Position numbers and translations under genes: made by a program
The notes under the pieces: generated by a model
What the model was told of the DNA's origin: nothing
The model's input: the letters and a program-made list of their open reading frames with translations, nothing else
The model's database searches: none
Assembly (NCBI GenBank): GCA_958510825.1
Contig: OY294052.1
Span: 6,965,816-7,029,815 of the forward strand
DNA: 64,000 nt
Reading direction: 5' to 3'
DNA from: Brachypterus glaber
Taxonomy: Eukaryota; Arthropoda; Insecta; Coleoptera; Kateretidae
Shown here: positions 11,149-21,564 of the stretch, piece by piece
How the letters are laid out: each line of letters begins with the position of its first letter
Position numbering within the stretch: the first letter of the stretch is position 1

Positions 11149-14100
11149 ATGGAGAGTCGTTGTCGTTTGTGTGCGGAGTATTATATTGAACAAATACCAA
11201 TTTTGGAACAATTAAATTTGGATGAAAAAATATTTCAGTTATTTCACCTAAAAATACAGAATGATGATCGTCTTCCATTAACAGTTTGTACATTATGTTA
11301 TGATATTGTTGAGAAATCATGGGATTTTTATGATAGAATACAAAAAGCACAAGAACTGTTAAGTGAGCTCTGCGACACCTTGGATATCGTACCTGCTGAG
11401 TTAACTTATGATACTGCTAATATTAAATGTGATTTTAATGATGGTACTGAGCTATTAATTGTAAAAGCGGATGATTTGCCAGTAGATATACCAGAAAACG
11501 TGGAAAGTGATAAAAAGGTATGAATGTTTTTTTAGTCTATCATTTAAAGTTTTCTGGATAAAACCATGTTTTTATCAGCACTGCTAATTTATGGACTGAG
11601 TACCAGTCTTCATGAAAATGCAAGCTCAAGCCCAGCCTTAGTCAACCACTACCCTTATTGATCTCGAGTAGGGACAGCAGATCTAGTGTCACTAATCTCA
11701 AGGGCCAAAGTTTGGAATACCCTTGCTGGTCTGTCTATAGATCTGTCTATCTATAGATCTATCTGTTGACATAATAACTTTTGATCTTAGACCCTAGGTT
11801 CAATCTTTTAATACTGAGTTTGTTTATATGAGCCCAGCTTATTGAGTAGGGCATAGCATATGGGAGGATTGATGTAGTGGTCTACCGCATCTGTACATGA
11901 CAAGTCTACTAGCCAACTATCGTTCTACTAGCCAACTAGAGTTCAATTATCACTGGCGCCGATTTGCCTTTTTCAGTTAATTTAAATTTGAAATTTGGCA
12001 AAGGCGTAAGTGAAGCAGACACTCCCTATAAAAACTAGTTCAAAAGTCAGTATAAGCCAGTGGTTCCTTCTACTACTAGCCCACACAAGTCCTGGACTTA
12101 GGGGATGCTTAATTAGAGTAAACATTTACAGAGACAATCCTAAGGGCTACTTTTAGGGCCCTAAAATTACGCAAATATTGATAAAATTCGTATAAACCAC
12201 CCTAGTTTTTGTAATTTTACAAAATTTAAAAACCTTGATATATATTTTTTTTCTTTTTGAGTATCAAAATAAGCTTGCAAAATTTTAGTCTGATCGAAAG
12301 TTTCTAACCCGTGCTAACAAGACCTCAAAGTTGTCCCTAAATTCCGAAAAAGTGCATTTCCCATTAATTTGTGCTACTGGCGAATTATAAATATTAAATA
12401 AAAATGTTTTTATATCAACTTTTTTTTTATATAAACCTATTTTAGTTATATTAAAATATTACGTTAATCTACGCAATGAGTTTGGGGTCTAAGCGCCATT
12501 TAACATCAACATTTTAACAAAAAACGCATCAAAATAAATGTCGATGTTAAATGGCGTTTAGACCCCATGATCGTTGCGTAGATTATCGTAATATTTGAAA
12601 ATAACTAAAATAGGTTTATGTAGAAAAAAAATGTGACATATAAACTTTTTTATTCAATATTTGTAATTCGTCAGTAGCACTACTTAATAGAAAGTGCACT
12701 TTTTCGGAACTTAGGGACAATTTCAGGGCCTTGTTGCCATGGGTTAGAAAATTTTGATCAGGCTAAGATTTTGCAAGCTTATTTTTGTTCTCAAAAAGAA
12801 AAAATATATATATCAAGGCTTTTAAATTTTATAATGACAAATACTAGGGCTGGTTTTATACGAATTTTATCGATATTTGCATGATTTTAGTGTTTTTAGG
12901 GCCCTAAAAGTAACCATTAGGGTTATCTATATAAATTTTTACTCTAAGGGCGTTCAAACCATGACAAATAAAAAAAAAGTAAATAAAACATTTTTTGGAC
13001 CACCCTAATGCTATATAAAGTACGCTACGCCCTATTATTGAACTCATTGCCTTACGACGTTTTAGCCGTTGAGTTGAGAGGTCGCAACCGCATCCATAAA
13101 AATCTTACTATATCTATATATGGTCAGGTCTCGATCATCTGAGACTTATTTTTTATTTTTATCACCAGTAATTTATTATTAATAAATATCCCCCTATGAA
13201 TATTAAAAAATACAACTGCACAAACTGTAGAAGAGATATCACAGAAATGTACCGCGAAAAACTAACCGCGCAAATAAATATATTTTCTCGCGCATATAAA
13301 GATTTACCGCGCTAAAAAATCCCGCGTGCTTTTACCGCGCTTATTCTTATTTATATTTTTAGCTTTGTTAATAAAGTTAAACTGAGGGATAAACCTTGCT
13401 CCTCGAAAATATGTACCTACAATAAATTTGGGAATTCCTACATATATGAATTCCTCGGCTCTGTACAATGAATTCCAGGGAGGTTTACCCCTTGAGTTAA
13501 ACAAACCAAATCGATCCATACAATATTTGCGCGGTAAATGTATCTTTGCGCGGAACAAACTTGACGCGCTAAATTTCGCGCGGTATTCGTCGCGCGGTAA
13601 ATTTTCTCTGTAAAAGGCATATTCCTTGACTATGTTCCTAATTCTTTGTGTGGAAACACTGACATTAATATTTTTCAGGAAAAAAAGAAGAAAAAAGACA
13701 ATTTGGAACTAGATTTTGATTTTAAGATCAACAGTGATGGCAGTATATCACCAACAATTGAAGTCTCTGGATGGGAATCGTATCCCTGGAGCTGTGCTGA
13801 GTGTCAGGAGCTGTTTATTTCATCTGAAGACCTCAGAGATCATGTGACAACAGTACATTCCACACTACCAAAGTATGTTTGTGCCGATTGTCCAAAAATG
13901 TATTCTAAATTTCACACATTCCTTGTTCATGTTAAAGTACATAGGGTCAAGTTAAAATATAATTGTGATATATGTTACAAATGGTTCCCATCGATTACAG
14001 AGCAATTAAAACATCGTAGTATACATGAAAAGACAGGTCCATATAGTTGCAAGCAATGTGGAAAAACATACAGTTTGTTAACCACGTTGAAACTGCATAT

Positions 14101-14821
14101 GCATACTCATCAACAAGGTATAGAGTATTGTTACCAATGTAGTCTGTGCCACAAAAAGTTTGCTACAAAACCAAATCTTACAGCTCATAAACGGATCCAC
14201 AGTGGTATAAGAAATTTCACCTGCGATCAATGTGGAAAAAGTTTTGTACAGAAAGGAAATTTGGACAATCATTTGCTGACCCATACTGCTGCGCGGCCTT
14301 TTAGTTGTAACACGTGCGGGAAAACGTTTAAAACTTTGATGCGATTGCGAAAACACGATTCGGTTCATTCGGGATTGAAACCTTTTCGGTGCGAGATTTG
14401 TGGCAGAGGGTTTCGAGAAAGAGGTACATTAAAGGAACACGAGCGCATACACACGGGAGCTATGCCATTCACCTGCGAGTACTGTGGGAAATCTTTTAGG
14501 TTCAAGGGGGTTCTGACGACTCACAGACGCCAACACACCGGAGAGCGACCGTATTCTTGTAACGAATGTCAACATCACTTTACCAATTGGCCAAATTACA
14601 ACAAACATATGAAACGAAGGCATGGAATCAATACTAGTGTCAATTGTAGAACTCGCCAGGACATTCCTCCGACTGGAATGCCCCACAGGAATCCTCCTGG
14701 GACTGTGTTAGCCGCGCCTCAACCTGTAGTTGCTGAGCCATTTTTGGAGCAGCAACCAACTTTTTATCCAGTGTTGAATTTGTTTAATATATCTGAAGAG
14801 CTATTGCAACAAAGAGTTTAG
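11149..14821 (+). CDS. ZAD (zf-AD) C2H2 zinc-finger transcription factor
   Basis: Probable nuclear DNA-binding regulator; ZAD domains mediate dimerisation. Two exons, 11149-11517 and 13679-14821, join in phase 0 across a 2161-bp GT-AG intron, giving 503 residues. The ZAD is at residues 1 to about 75, with CRLC at 5-8 and CTLC at 47-50 as its zinc ligands. Exon 2 opens with a lysine-rich stretch, then ten C2H2 fingers run from WSCAECQELF to HFTNWPNYNKHMKRRH; most later linkers follow the TG-x-(R/M)-P pattern. A proline-rich tail of about 60 residues ends NISEELLQQRV. Many insect paralogues exist, so target genes and orthology cannot be given. The intron contains an 840-bp foldback and a GCGCGGTAAA-rich element. 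Confidence 0.94.
12113..12951. mobile_element. 840-bp foldback element in the ZnF intron
   Basis: Two long arms of roughly 400 bp are inverted copies: left words TTTTAGGGCCCTAAAATTAC, CGTATAAACCACC and GCAAAATTTTAGTCTGATC recur reversed in the right arm. The centre (about 12490-12565) has a tight hairpin with GATGTTAAATGGCG. The arms differ by scattered substitutions, so the insertion is not very recent. No transposase is visible. Confidence 0.82.
13235..13618. mobile_element. GCGCGGTAAA-rich inverted element in the ZnF intron
   Basis: Starts near CACAGAAATGTACCGCG and ends GCGCGGTAAATTTTCTCTGT, an imperfect inverted repeat. Between them the word TACCGCGC or its complement GCGCGGTA occurs several more times in both flanks. 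It ends about 60 bp before the exon-2 acceptor at 13678. The overlapping short open frames here are artefacts of the repeats. Confidence 0.65.
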
Positions 14822-14848
14822 TTGGCCATGGCCAACTGCAGTACCAGG

Positions 14849-14945
14849 TCACTATTATACTGCCCCGCTAAACTGAAAGGTCCTATCTACATAGGTTTAA
14901 TATACACAGATAGGACCTTACAGCTTAGCAAGGCAGTATAGTAAC
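14849..14945. mobile_element. Hairpin MITE with ATACTGCC ends
   Basis: Arms carry CACTATTATACTGCC and GGCAGTATAGTAACA, and inward AAAGGTCCTATCT and AGATAGGACCTTA. It resembles the larger hairpin at 28244-28478, which shares the ATACTGCC terminus. It lies in the likely 3' UTR of the zinc-finger gene. Confidence 0.7.
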
Positions 14946-16342
14946 ATTAAACTTCCCACATGTAAGGGAACGTTTAAGTATTACGTAACGCAAATTTTGA
15001 TCATTTTGAACTTATTAAAAAAAATCTTTTGCATAAAAATTTTGCCAAATATGGAATAACATCGCATAATTTTTCAATTCTCCACCGTTGGCGAAATAGG
15101 TCTAAAGCGGGTAAAAGGAACCCTTTTTTTTATTTTTTCACTAAAGGCTGATCGAGCCTTTTAAAAAATAATTTTTATGCTGGGGTCCGCATTGCAATGT
15201 AAATGGGACCTGTTTTTTGTGCTGGACTCAGTGAAATATTTTTATGTTGGGGCGCGCTTTAAGTGGGACCGGAAATATTTTTTATAAAAACTTTTTTAAA
15301 AGCCTAATTGGCCTTTTAAAAAATATTTGTGGCGGTGTGACCGGCGAAACGACCTGCTAAAAAAAAACGTAATTTTCAAAATACAAAAAAATATGCTATT
15401 TATTATATTTTACATAAGGAAAAACAAATACCTATATGGTTATATCTTTGTTAAAATGGTTAAAAATGTATAGATGTCATCGTTATAACGCATAGTTTTG
15501 TAATTTTTAAATTGAGTTGGTTCATTTTAAGGTCGGCGCGTCGCCGACTGACCCTAATTTATCCGGCGGCGTCCGAAAATAGTCGGCGGCAACTTCGTAC
15601 CCCCTGGCCCGGACCTGTAGTTTACTATGGTTTTAGATATTTGTACAATTGTACGTAGTTTTATTTTTAAATCACAGAATTGGGGCCCCATTATGGGGCA
15701 GTGGACTTTAATGTCAAAATTTAATGCTATTTTGATGTAAAATTAGTTTATTAATCCTCACTTTTTACGCTTCTTCGAATTATTTACTGTTTTAGGTACA
15801 TTTTATCTGTTGTTTAAATTATAATTTGCAAAATATTATTGAATATTGTAGGTAGTGATTGTGTTTTAAAAATAAAATAGATAATTTTTACTTATCTCTA
15901 ACTTGTGAATTGTGTCTATCAATATTGATTCAGCCGTTGAAATATTGATGAGTTGGTTTATACGGTAAATTCCCACCTACCTGTTGTTTGAACATAACCT
16001 TAAAAACCACAAAACAGTGAAACGTCAGCAACATACGATAGTTTACCTGTTTTAAACTTTCTCCTTATTTTAAGGTAAGAAATTTGCATGTTTATTTGTT
16101 TGTTTGTTTAAATAATGATTTTTTTACGTTCGCTTTGGACCGAATGTCAATTTTATTTATTTTTTGCTCATTTTTGCCTCGTACACAAAAAAAATATTGT
16201 CATATCAGTTAGAAACGCTTTATGACTCAATAATAATGAGGTCCTCATTATTATTGAGTCATTAAGCGAGTCTGACATGAGGATTTCATACCTGGCTTTT
16301 TTTATTTTAAAAAATTAAAAATGTATTTTCTTTTTCAAAAAC

Positions 16343-16497
16343 TTATTGGCCATGTTTACACCGTATGGGCTTTATTTTAAGTCCAGGTACTTTTTATCTG
16401 CCTATCTTCGTTTAAAGCATTTTGTAAACAGAAATAGGTAGATAAATAGTACCTGGACTTAAAATATAGTACCCACAGTGTAAACTAAGCCATTGAA
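16343..16497. mobile_element. Small TIR element
   Basis: Inverted arms: TTGGCCATGTTTACACCGT at the left against GTGTAAACTAAGCCATTGA at the right, continuing into AAGTCCAGGTACTTTTTATC and its complement. About 155 bp, non-coding. Confidence 0.72.
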
Positions 16498-17277
16498 CAT
16501 TTTTTCTAGAGAATTATTAAAGGTTATCGGTTTTCTTTCATAGCTATCCTATAATTAAATATTTGGCCACCTTTTGTATTTTTGCTTTTTTGGCAAAAAA
16601 TATATTCATATTTTTTTATTTGGACTACAAGCTATTCACAGTAATCTACCTATATGCCAAATTTCAAGTGGCGTTCCTCCCCTTATAACTTGTTTTTTAA
16701 TATTTTTTCTGCAAATTTAGAGTTTGACACTCGAGTCTGATGATGATGATGACACTTAAGTGTCACACTTGAAATCTCATGCATTCTCATGAAAAATATT
16801 GTTTTTTGAATTTCCCTTCCTTCATCAGGAATTTACAAACTTAAAAAACAGTGTATTCTCAAAAAAAAAATGTTTTTTGAATTTGTAAATTCCCGGTGAA
16901 GTTCCATATGGACTTAATCATCAAGTTACATGGAATTTCATAAGATTTCAAGGCACCTCATGAGATTTTATATGTATATTGGAACAGGTTTTCATCACAA
17001 TTTTTTTTATAAGACCACATTTATTTTTTTGGGGTGCTGACTTGTAAAAATCCACATTTGACAATAATTTTTTATGTTAGTAAAAAAAGTCATCACCTCT
17101 TCAGATTTTCTGAATAGAAAAACTTGTCATACCCCCTTATGTCTGTACCATCGTTTTCATAATAAACGCTTACACCTAAAAATGTTACAGATTATATTGA
17201 ACTTTATCAAGGTCTCTTTGACATTTATTTGTCAAATATTATTATGACATTACTTGTCAAAATAATTCACATTAGTT

Positions 17278-17662
17278 ATGCCGCAGCTTACAAATTATCA
17301 AAAATGTATTATAACAGCAAGAATAAATTACGGGATAAGTGTACGTGAAATAGCCACTGAATTAAATGTTGCAAACAGCACTATAATGCGAGCAAAGAAA
17401 AAACTTGAGGAAACTGGACAGATTAGCAGAAAGCGGGGTTCTGTTCGAAGTAGAATGAGTAGTGCAGAAGATATGCAATTAATGAATTATCTGCGGGAAA
17501 ACCCTTTCCATACCGGAGTCAGAGCAAGGGAAGAAACTAACTTTCCTGGGTCATAATGCTGAAGAATTACGACAGGCCATCATTGAGGCTTGGCACGCAA
17601 AAATTACACCAAATTACACAAACCAACTGTTAGAATTACAAAGAAGATTTTTTTATTTTTGA
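17278..17662 (+). pseudogene. Internally deleted Tc1-type transposase
   Basis: The first 92 codons (17278-17556) are the paired helix-turn-helix end of a Tc1/mariner transposase: YQKCIITARINYGISVREIA and RENPFHTG are typical. The frame ends after ETNFPGS. One base out of frame, 17555-17662 reads AEELRQAIIEAWHAKITPNY and on to LLELQRR, matching the extreme C-terminus of the same family. The whole DDE catalytic domain (over 200 residues) is therefore missing. It cannot transpose; terminal repeats were not identified. Confidence 0.82.
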
Positions 17663-19012
17663 TATCTTAAAATAAGTCACTCTTGATGATGTTTTTTTTT
17701 TCTTTATATTTTTGAAGACACTATTTTGAAGAAAAAACATTATCCCATGAACCGTAAGAGTTGTACAAAAAGTGCTTAGTGTTTTGGGAGTTTAAAATCA
17801 AGCAGGGCAAGTTATAAACAGTGACTTTTTTTGAGATCAAATCAAAAATAAAAAATAACTTCATAACTCTATCTGGAGACATACTGTATAAATATCATTT
17901 ATAATAAAATTTGTTAACCTTTTTGCTTATAAGCATATATGCTTAAAGACAGTTATAGGACTTGCACTATATAATATAGACTGTACTTTAACCTTACTTA
18001 ATTATTACGAAAAATGTCAGTGTCAATCTTAGTAAAGTACATATACCACAACTAAAAATTTAAAATGTTGGGGTACCTCAGGGTTCTGTGATGTGAGCGT
18101 TTTCTATGAAAATGATGGTACCATAGATAATTATAATTGTGTTGAATTTGACAAATTATGTCACACGACCACCCTTTCCATTAAGAACTTTACCCCATTG
18201 TGTTGTTTTATTTATTCTGTTTACAATTTGTTCAAAAATATTTTTTTTATACAGTTTACCTGTTTCAATATCTTATAAGCTTAGGGAGAGGTGCCCTTTA
18301 AGTTAGAGGTTCCATTTAAAAGAACAACCCTGTGTGTAGGGTTTTCAGAAAAAAAATTGAAATGTTTAGGGACAAAACATATTTTTAAGGGTGTAAAAGC
18401 CAAACGGTACATAGGTACTATCAAAAAAATGCTAAGAAAAAAAATTGTATTTTGAAAAAAATATTTATTTTTAAAAACTAAAAGTTTATTTTTTTTTATT
18501 TTTTAAAAAATTTATAATTTTTTTCTTTTAAAAAATATTTATTTTTTTATTTTTTTTTTGTTCTGAGCATTTTTTCGATAGGACGTACCATCAAGATTAA
18601 AATTCAGGGTGAGCCCCTAAAAATTTCGATTTTTTTTCTGAAACACCCTACCAGTGTATACTTTATGTAAATATGTTATTTTCAAACCCTGATACAAACT
18701 ATTGGGTGTTAACCAATAAAATTAAGATTATTCTTCATTTGATCAATCCAAACGAAACTTGTGTGATTTATATAATTTTACATTGGCTATAAAATGGCGG
18801 ATTCAATTTTTTTGTTTTACTTCCGGTTTCGCCGGAATTGGCATAAATATGGTTTTTTTAATGGCACACCGTGCAATTTTTTTACATTTTTTAATTCAGC
18901 CGAAAATCTATGTCGTAGAAAAATGAGATATACATAATTTACCTTCTTTTTACTTAATCTTCAAAGTAAATCATAAATTTGGTATAAGTAAAATAGCGGA
19001 AAATACAAATAA

Positions 19013-19425
19013 ACTTTTCGTACGACCTAGTGTACACGAAATAAAGAAAAATGCATGTTCAGTGAATGTCAATGTTCACTATATATCCTCGTTTGGATAT
19101 ATTCATATCGCACGAGTCCATAGTGCATATTTGAATGAAATGACAACTATGCACACTCATTTATCCAAACGAGTACACTTAGCTTTGATTTTGACAAAAG
19201 TGGTTTGACGTTTATAAAAGTTTGAAATGTCAAAATTAAACACAGGCAATTTTTTAAAATATACATTTTTAAAGAGTCTAGACTGTAGATCGAACGAAAA
19301 ATGTTGTTCGCAACTCGTTTGCGACAAGTCCTTAGTGCACTCGAATGATTTTTTGACTTCGCTTCGCGTCGTCAAAAAAACTTCATTCTCGTGCACTAAG
19401 GACTAAAGTCGCTTACTCGTTACGA
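19013..19425 (+). repeat. Dispersed 0.4-kb repeat, family D, copy 1
   Basis: Shares words TTTTCGTACGACCTAGTGTA, AATGACAACTATGCACACTC and GAACGAAAAATGTTGTTCGC in the same order with 39447-39795. The second copy has lost about 40-60 bp internally. No coding capacity. Confidence 0.78.
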
Positions 19426-19518
19426 AAACTACTATTACAGGGACATAAAAAAAGGAGTTCAGGGCAAAATTACGTTTTTTTTTAGCTCTAATTTTCTGTC
19501 ACTGATCACATTTCTATT

Positions 19519-19802
19519 TTAACACGTTGACAGCCCCCATTAGGATGTTTTTCCGTCCCCAGACGTCAAACCGTTTTTTCATTTTTTATATATTAACCTC
19601 CCCAATGAGTCAAATATGATTCTATTATAAAAAATAAAAACACTTTAGCTAGACGTCCACTTTAAATAAATTACCTAGGCCACAGTGTTCAAAAATAAAA
19701 CTAATGTTAACGGGTATAGCAATGAATCACATATGCTTCATGGACGTATGGGGTAAACGTATCATGAATCACATGTGATTCATGAGACTGTCAACGTGTT
19801 AA
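19519..19802. mobile_element. piggyBac-like MITE with TTAA duplications
   Basis: TTAA at 19519-19522 and 19799-19802 flank exact 11-bp inverted ends, CACGTTGACAG and CTGTCAACGTG. The element is 276 bp, non-coding, with an internal palindrome (ATGAATCACATGTGATTCAT) near the right end. A TTAA target duplication with short inverted ends is the piggyBac signature; the autonomous partner is not in the window. Confidence 0.85.
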
Positions 19803-20670
19803 TAGAATTATTGGCTGATTTCAAATGTAAAAAATTACAGGGTGTTCCATTAAAAAAAGCATATTTATGCCACTTCCGGCGAAACCGGAAGTGAAACAAA
19901 ACAAATCAATCCGCCATTTTATAGCCAATGTAACATTATAAAAATCACCCAAGTTTCGTTTTTATCAAATAAAGATTAATCTTAATTTTGGGGGTAAACA
20001 TAAATAACTCACGGTATACTCCGCGCATTACCTATCTGAGTTGATGATCATTTGTTTCTTGTTGTATGGTTGGCAGAATAAATTTAGTTCCCTATGTAAG
20101 GTTGCTATCTTGTTTCAAATACATTGTCAATCAAAACATCATTTTGACATTTACAAAAAAAAATCCAAATAAGTTGCTTTAGCAAGAAGAAATGACAAGA
20201 AAAGTCCTTAAAAAGGAAACTAAAGCATCAATCTATAAATATTTTGTTTAAATGAAGCAATATAATGCAGTGCTCAATAAAATTTTAATGTAAACGCTGT
20301 ACCAGAAAATTTTTAAGTTAAAATAATACTGGTCTATAATTTTATTCAAAAAATATAATTTAAAGTATCGATCACCAGCTTAGGTAACGTAAAATTTTAT
20401 TTTAATCACATTGTGAATAAAAATTTACTTTCATTATAATTTTAAACAAGCTTTCACTTTTTAAAAAGATTATTTTATTATTTTTCAGACGTAAAATGTC
20501 AGTCAAAAAGTTTAACCCAAATGTTAAAAATTGTCAAAAGCACAATGGACAACAAAAATATCACTAAAAGTCATTTTTAAACCACTAATCATAGCTTCCT
20601 TGATCCAATTTGTTACTCAGATAGATAATGCACCGAGTTTATATCCAAGTATTGCGATTTCAGGTAAGAA

Positions 20671-20853
20671 ATGCCTCAGAAAAGCGGAAAGGTGAAGGAA
20701 ACTGCAAAAGAAAAGAAGCAAAGAAAAAAGGAATTCGCAGAATCACAAAAACAATTTTATACATTGGTTCTTCCTGCGTTAGGAGCAGTGTTTATTTTTA
20801 TTGTAGCCTATGTGTATATTAAAACACGGCCAAGAAATACATACATTGACTGA
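20671..20853 (+). CDS. SMCO4-like small single-pass membrane protein
   Basis: A 60-residue protein matching the single-pass membrane and coiled-coil domain-containing protein 4 family (about 59 residues in vertebrates), whose biochemical role is not known. Residues 1-25 are a Lys/Glu-rich charged helix; then QFYTLVLPALGAVFIFIVAYVYIKTRP holds the membrane segment (about 30-52). The family-typical VLP turn and final TRP motif are present. An acceptor-like TTTCAG ends at 20662, nine bases before the ATG, so a 5' UTR exon probably lies upstream. Two overlapping AATAAA signals sit near 20886-20895. The gene converges on the glypican. Confidence 0.88.
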   Translation: MPQKSGKVKETAKEKKQRKKEFAESQKQFYTLVLPALGAVFIFIVAYVYIKTRPRNTYID

Positions 20854-21167
20854 TTTATTAATTAAATAATGCTAAAATTTATACAAATAAAATAAATATG
20901 ATAAAAAATTACTTTGTATATTTTCATCTAGTATAAATACATAAAAAAACTTCACATTACATGGGAAATATTACAAAACATATATATACACAATGAGGGA
21001 CAAAATGTTTAATTTCTTTCACACAATCACTGACACATATCACACATGTTCATCAAATACATTTTTGGAATTATTTACAAGTCTACACAGTACTTATAGC
21101 CCAAGTCAAATGGTACCGTGGAAATAGCTCAAAATCTGTTTTTGTCTCGAGGTGTAGCTCAAGGAGG

Positions 21168-21310
21168 AGTTGTCAGTAATTAGCATTCAATTGCTCTACA
21201 ACACGTACGGTGTGTGTATTGTATTTTCGCACAGAAATCACAAATCAAAGCTATGAACTTTCTATAAATATATAGTCGAACTGCTCACCACAAATGCTAT
21301 CGCGCGCGCT
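21168..21310. repeat. Repeat pair member in glypican 3' UTR region
   Basis: About 140 bp, beginning GTCAGTAATTAGCATTCAAT and ending near GCTATCGCGCGCGC, recur with substitutions at 24508-24650 in glypican intron 2. The same strand is used in both. Its nature is unknown. Confidence 0.7.
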
Positions 21311-21564
21311 CCCTGGATAAAGGTGTCAGAAGAGCTTGCGAAGGAATAAGGTAATATATCTTTATCATGTGCTGGTCTTTAATTACAGTTCAATTTTTTT
21401 CGCATTTAACCCTCAGTTTTTACATTTGGTTGTACACCTAGTTACGAAAACGAGCTATGTTTGTATCCCCTCTTTTTTTTTCAAAGAAACTGTTAGTTTC
21501 TTTTCCAGTAAAAAACTATTTCCACGTGAACCTTATTTTATCTGTTCAACGGACTACAAGTTTA

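Larger units (their letters stand above)
14822..17277. other. 3' UTR of the ZnF gene and intergenic repeats
   Basis: A 16-bp palindrome (GTTGGCCATGGCCAAC, 14821-14836) begins on the last base of the stop codon. Then come a small hairpin MITE (14849-14945), a solo end of the GGGAACGTTTAAG family (14967-15010), a hairpin at 16208-16277 built on ATGACTCAATAATAATGAGG, and a TIR element at 16343-16497. AATAAA near 15873 is a possible polyadenylation signal. Confidence 0.5.
17663..20670. other. Nested repeats upstream of the SMCO4-like gene
   Basis: An outer inverted repeat is seen: 18715-18850 and 19855-20020 are reversed copies around the word ACTTCCGGTTTCGCCGG, and a third copy of this end occurs at 63490-63620. 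Inside lie a 0.4-kb dispersed repeat (19013-19425, second copy 39447-39795) and a piggyBac-like MITE (19519-19802). Positions 20039-20620 form another dispersed repeat whose second copy is at 46445-47150. Confidence 0.6.

Noticed and set aside
13428..13620. Overlapping frames on both strands
   Set aside because: They mirror each other because the DNA is an inverted repeat; no splice or homology support.
20628..20822. 64-residue frame overlapping the SMCO4-like gene
   Set aside because: Out of frame with the conserved 60-residue protein and of unlikely composition.
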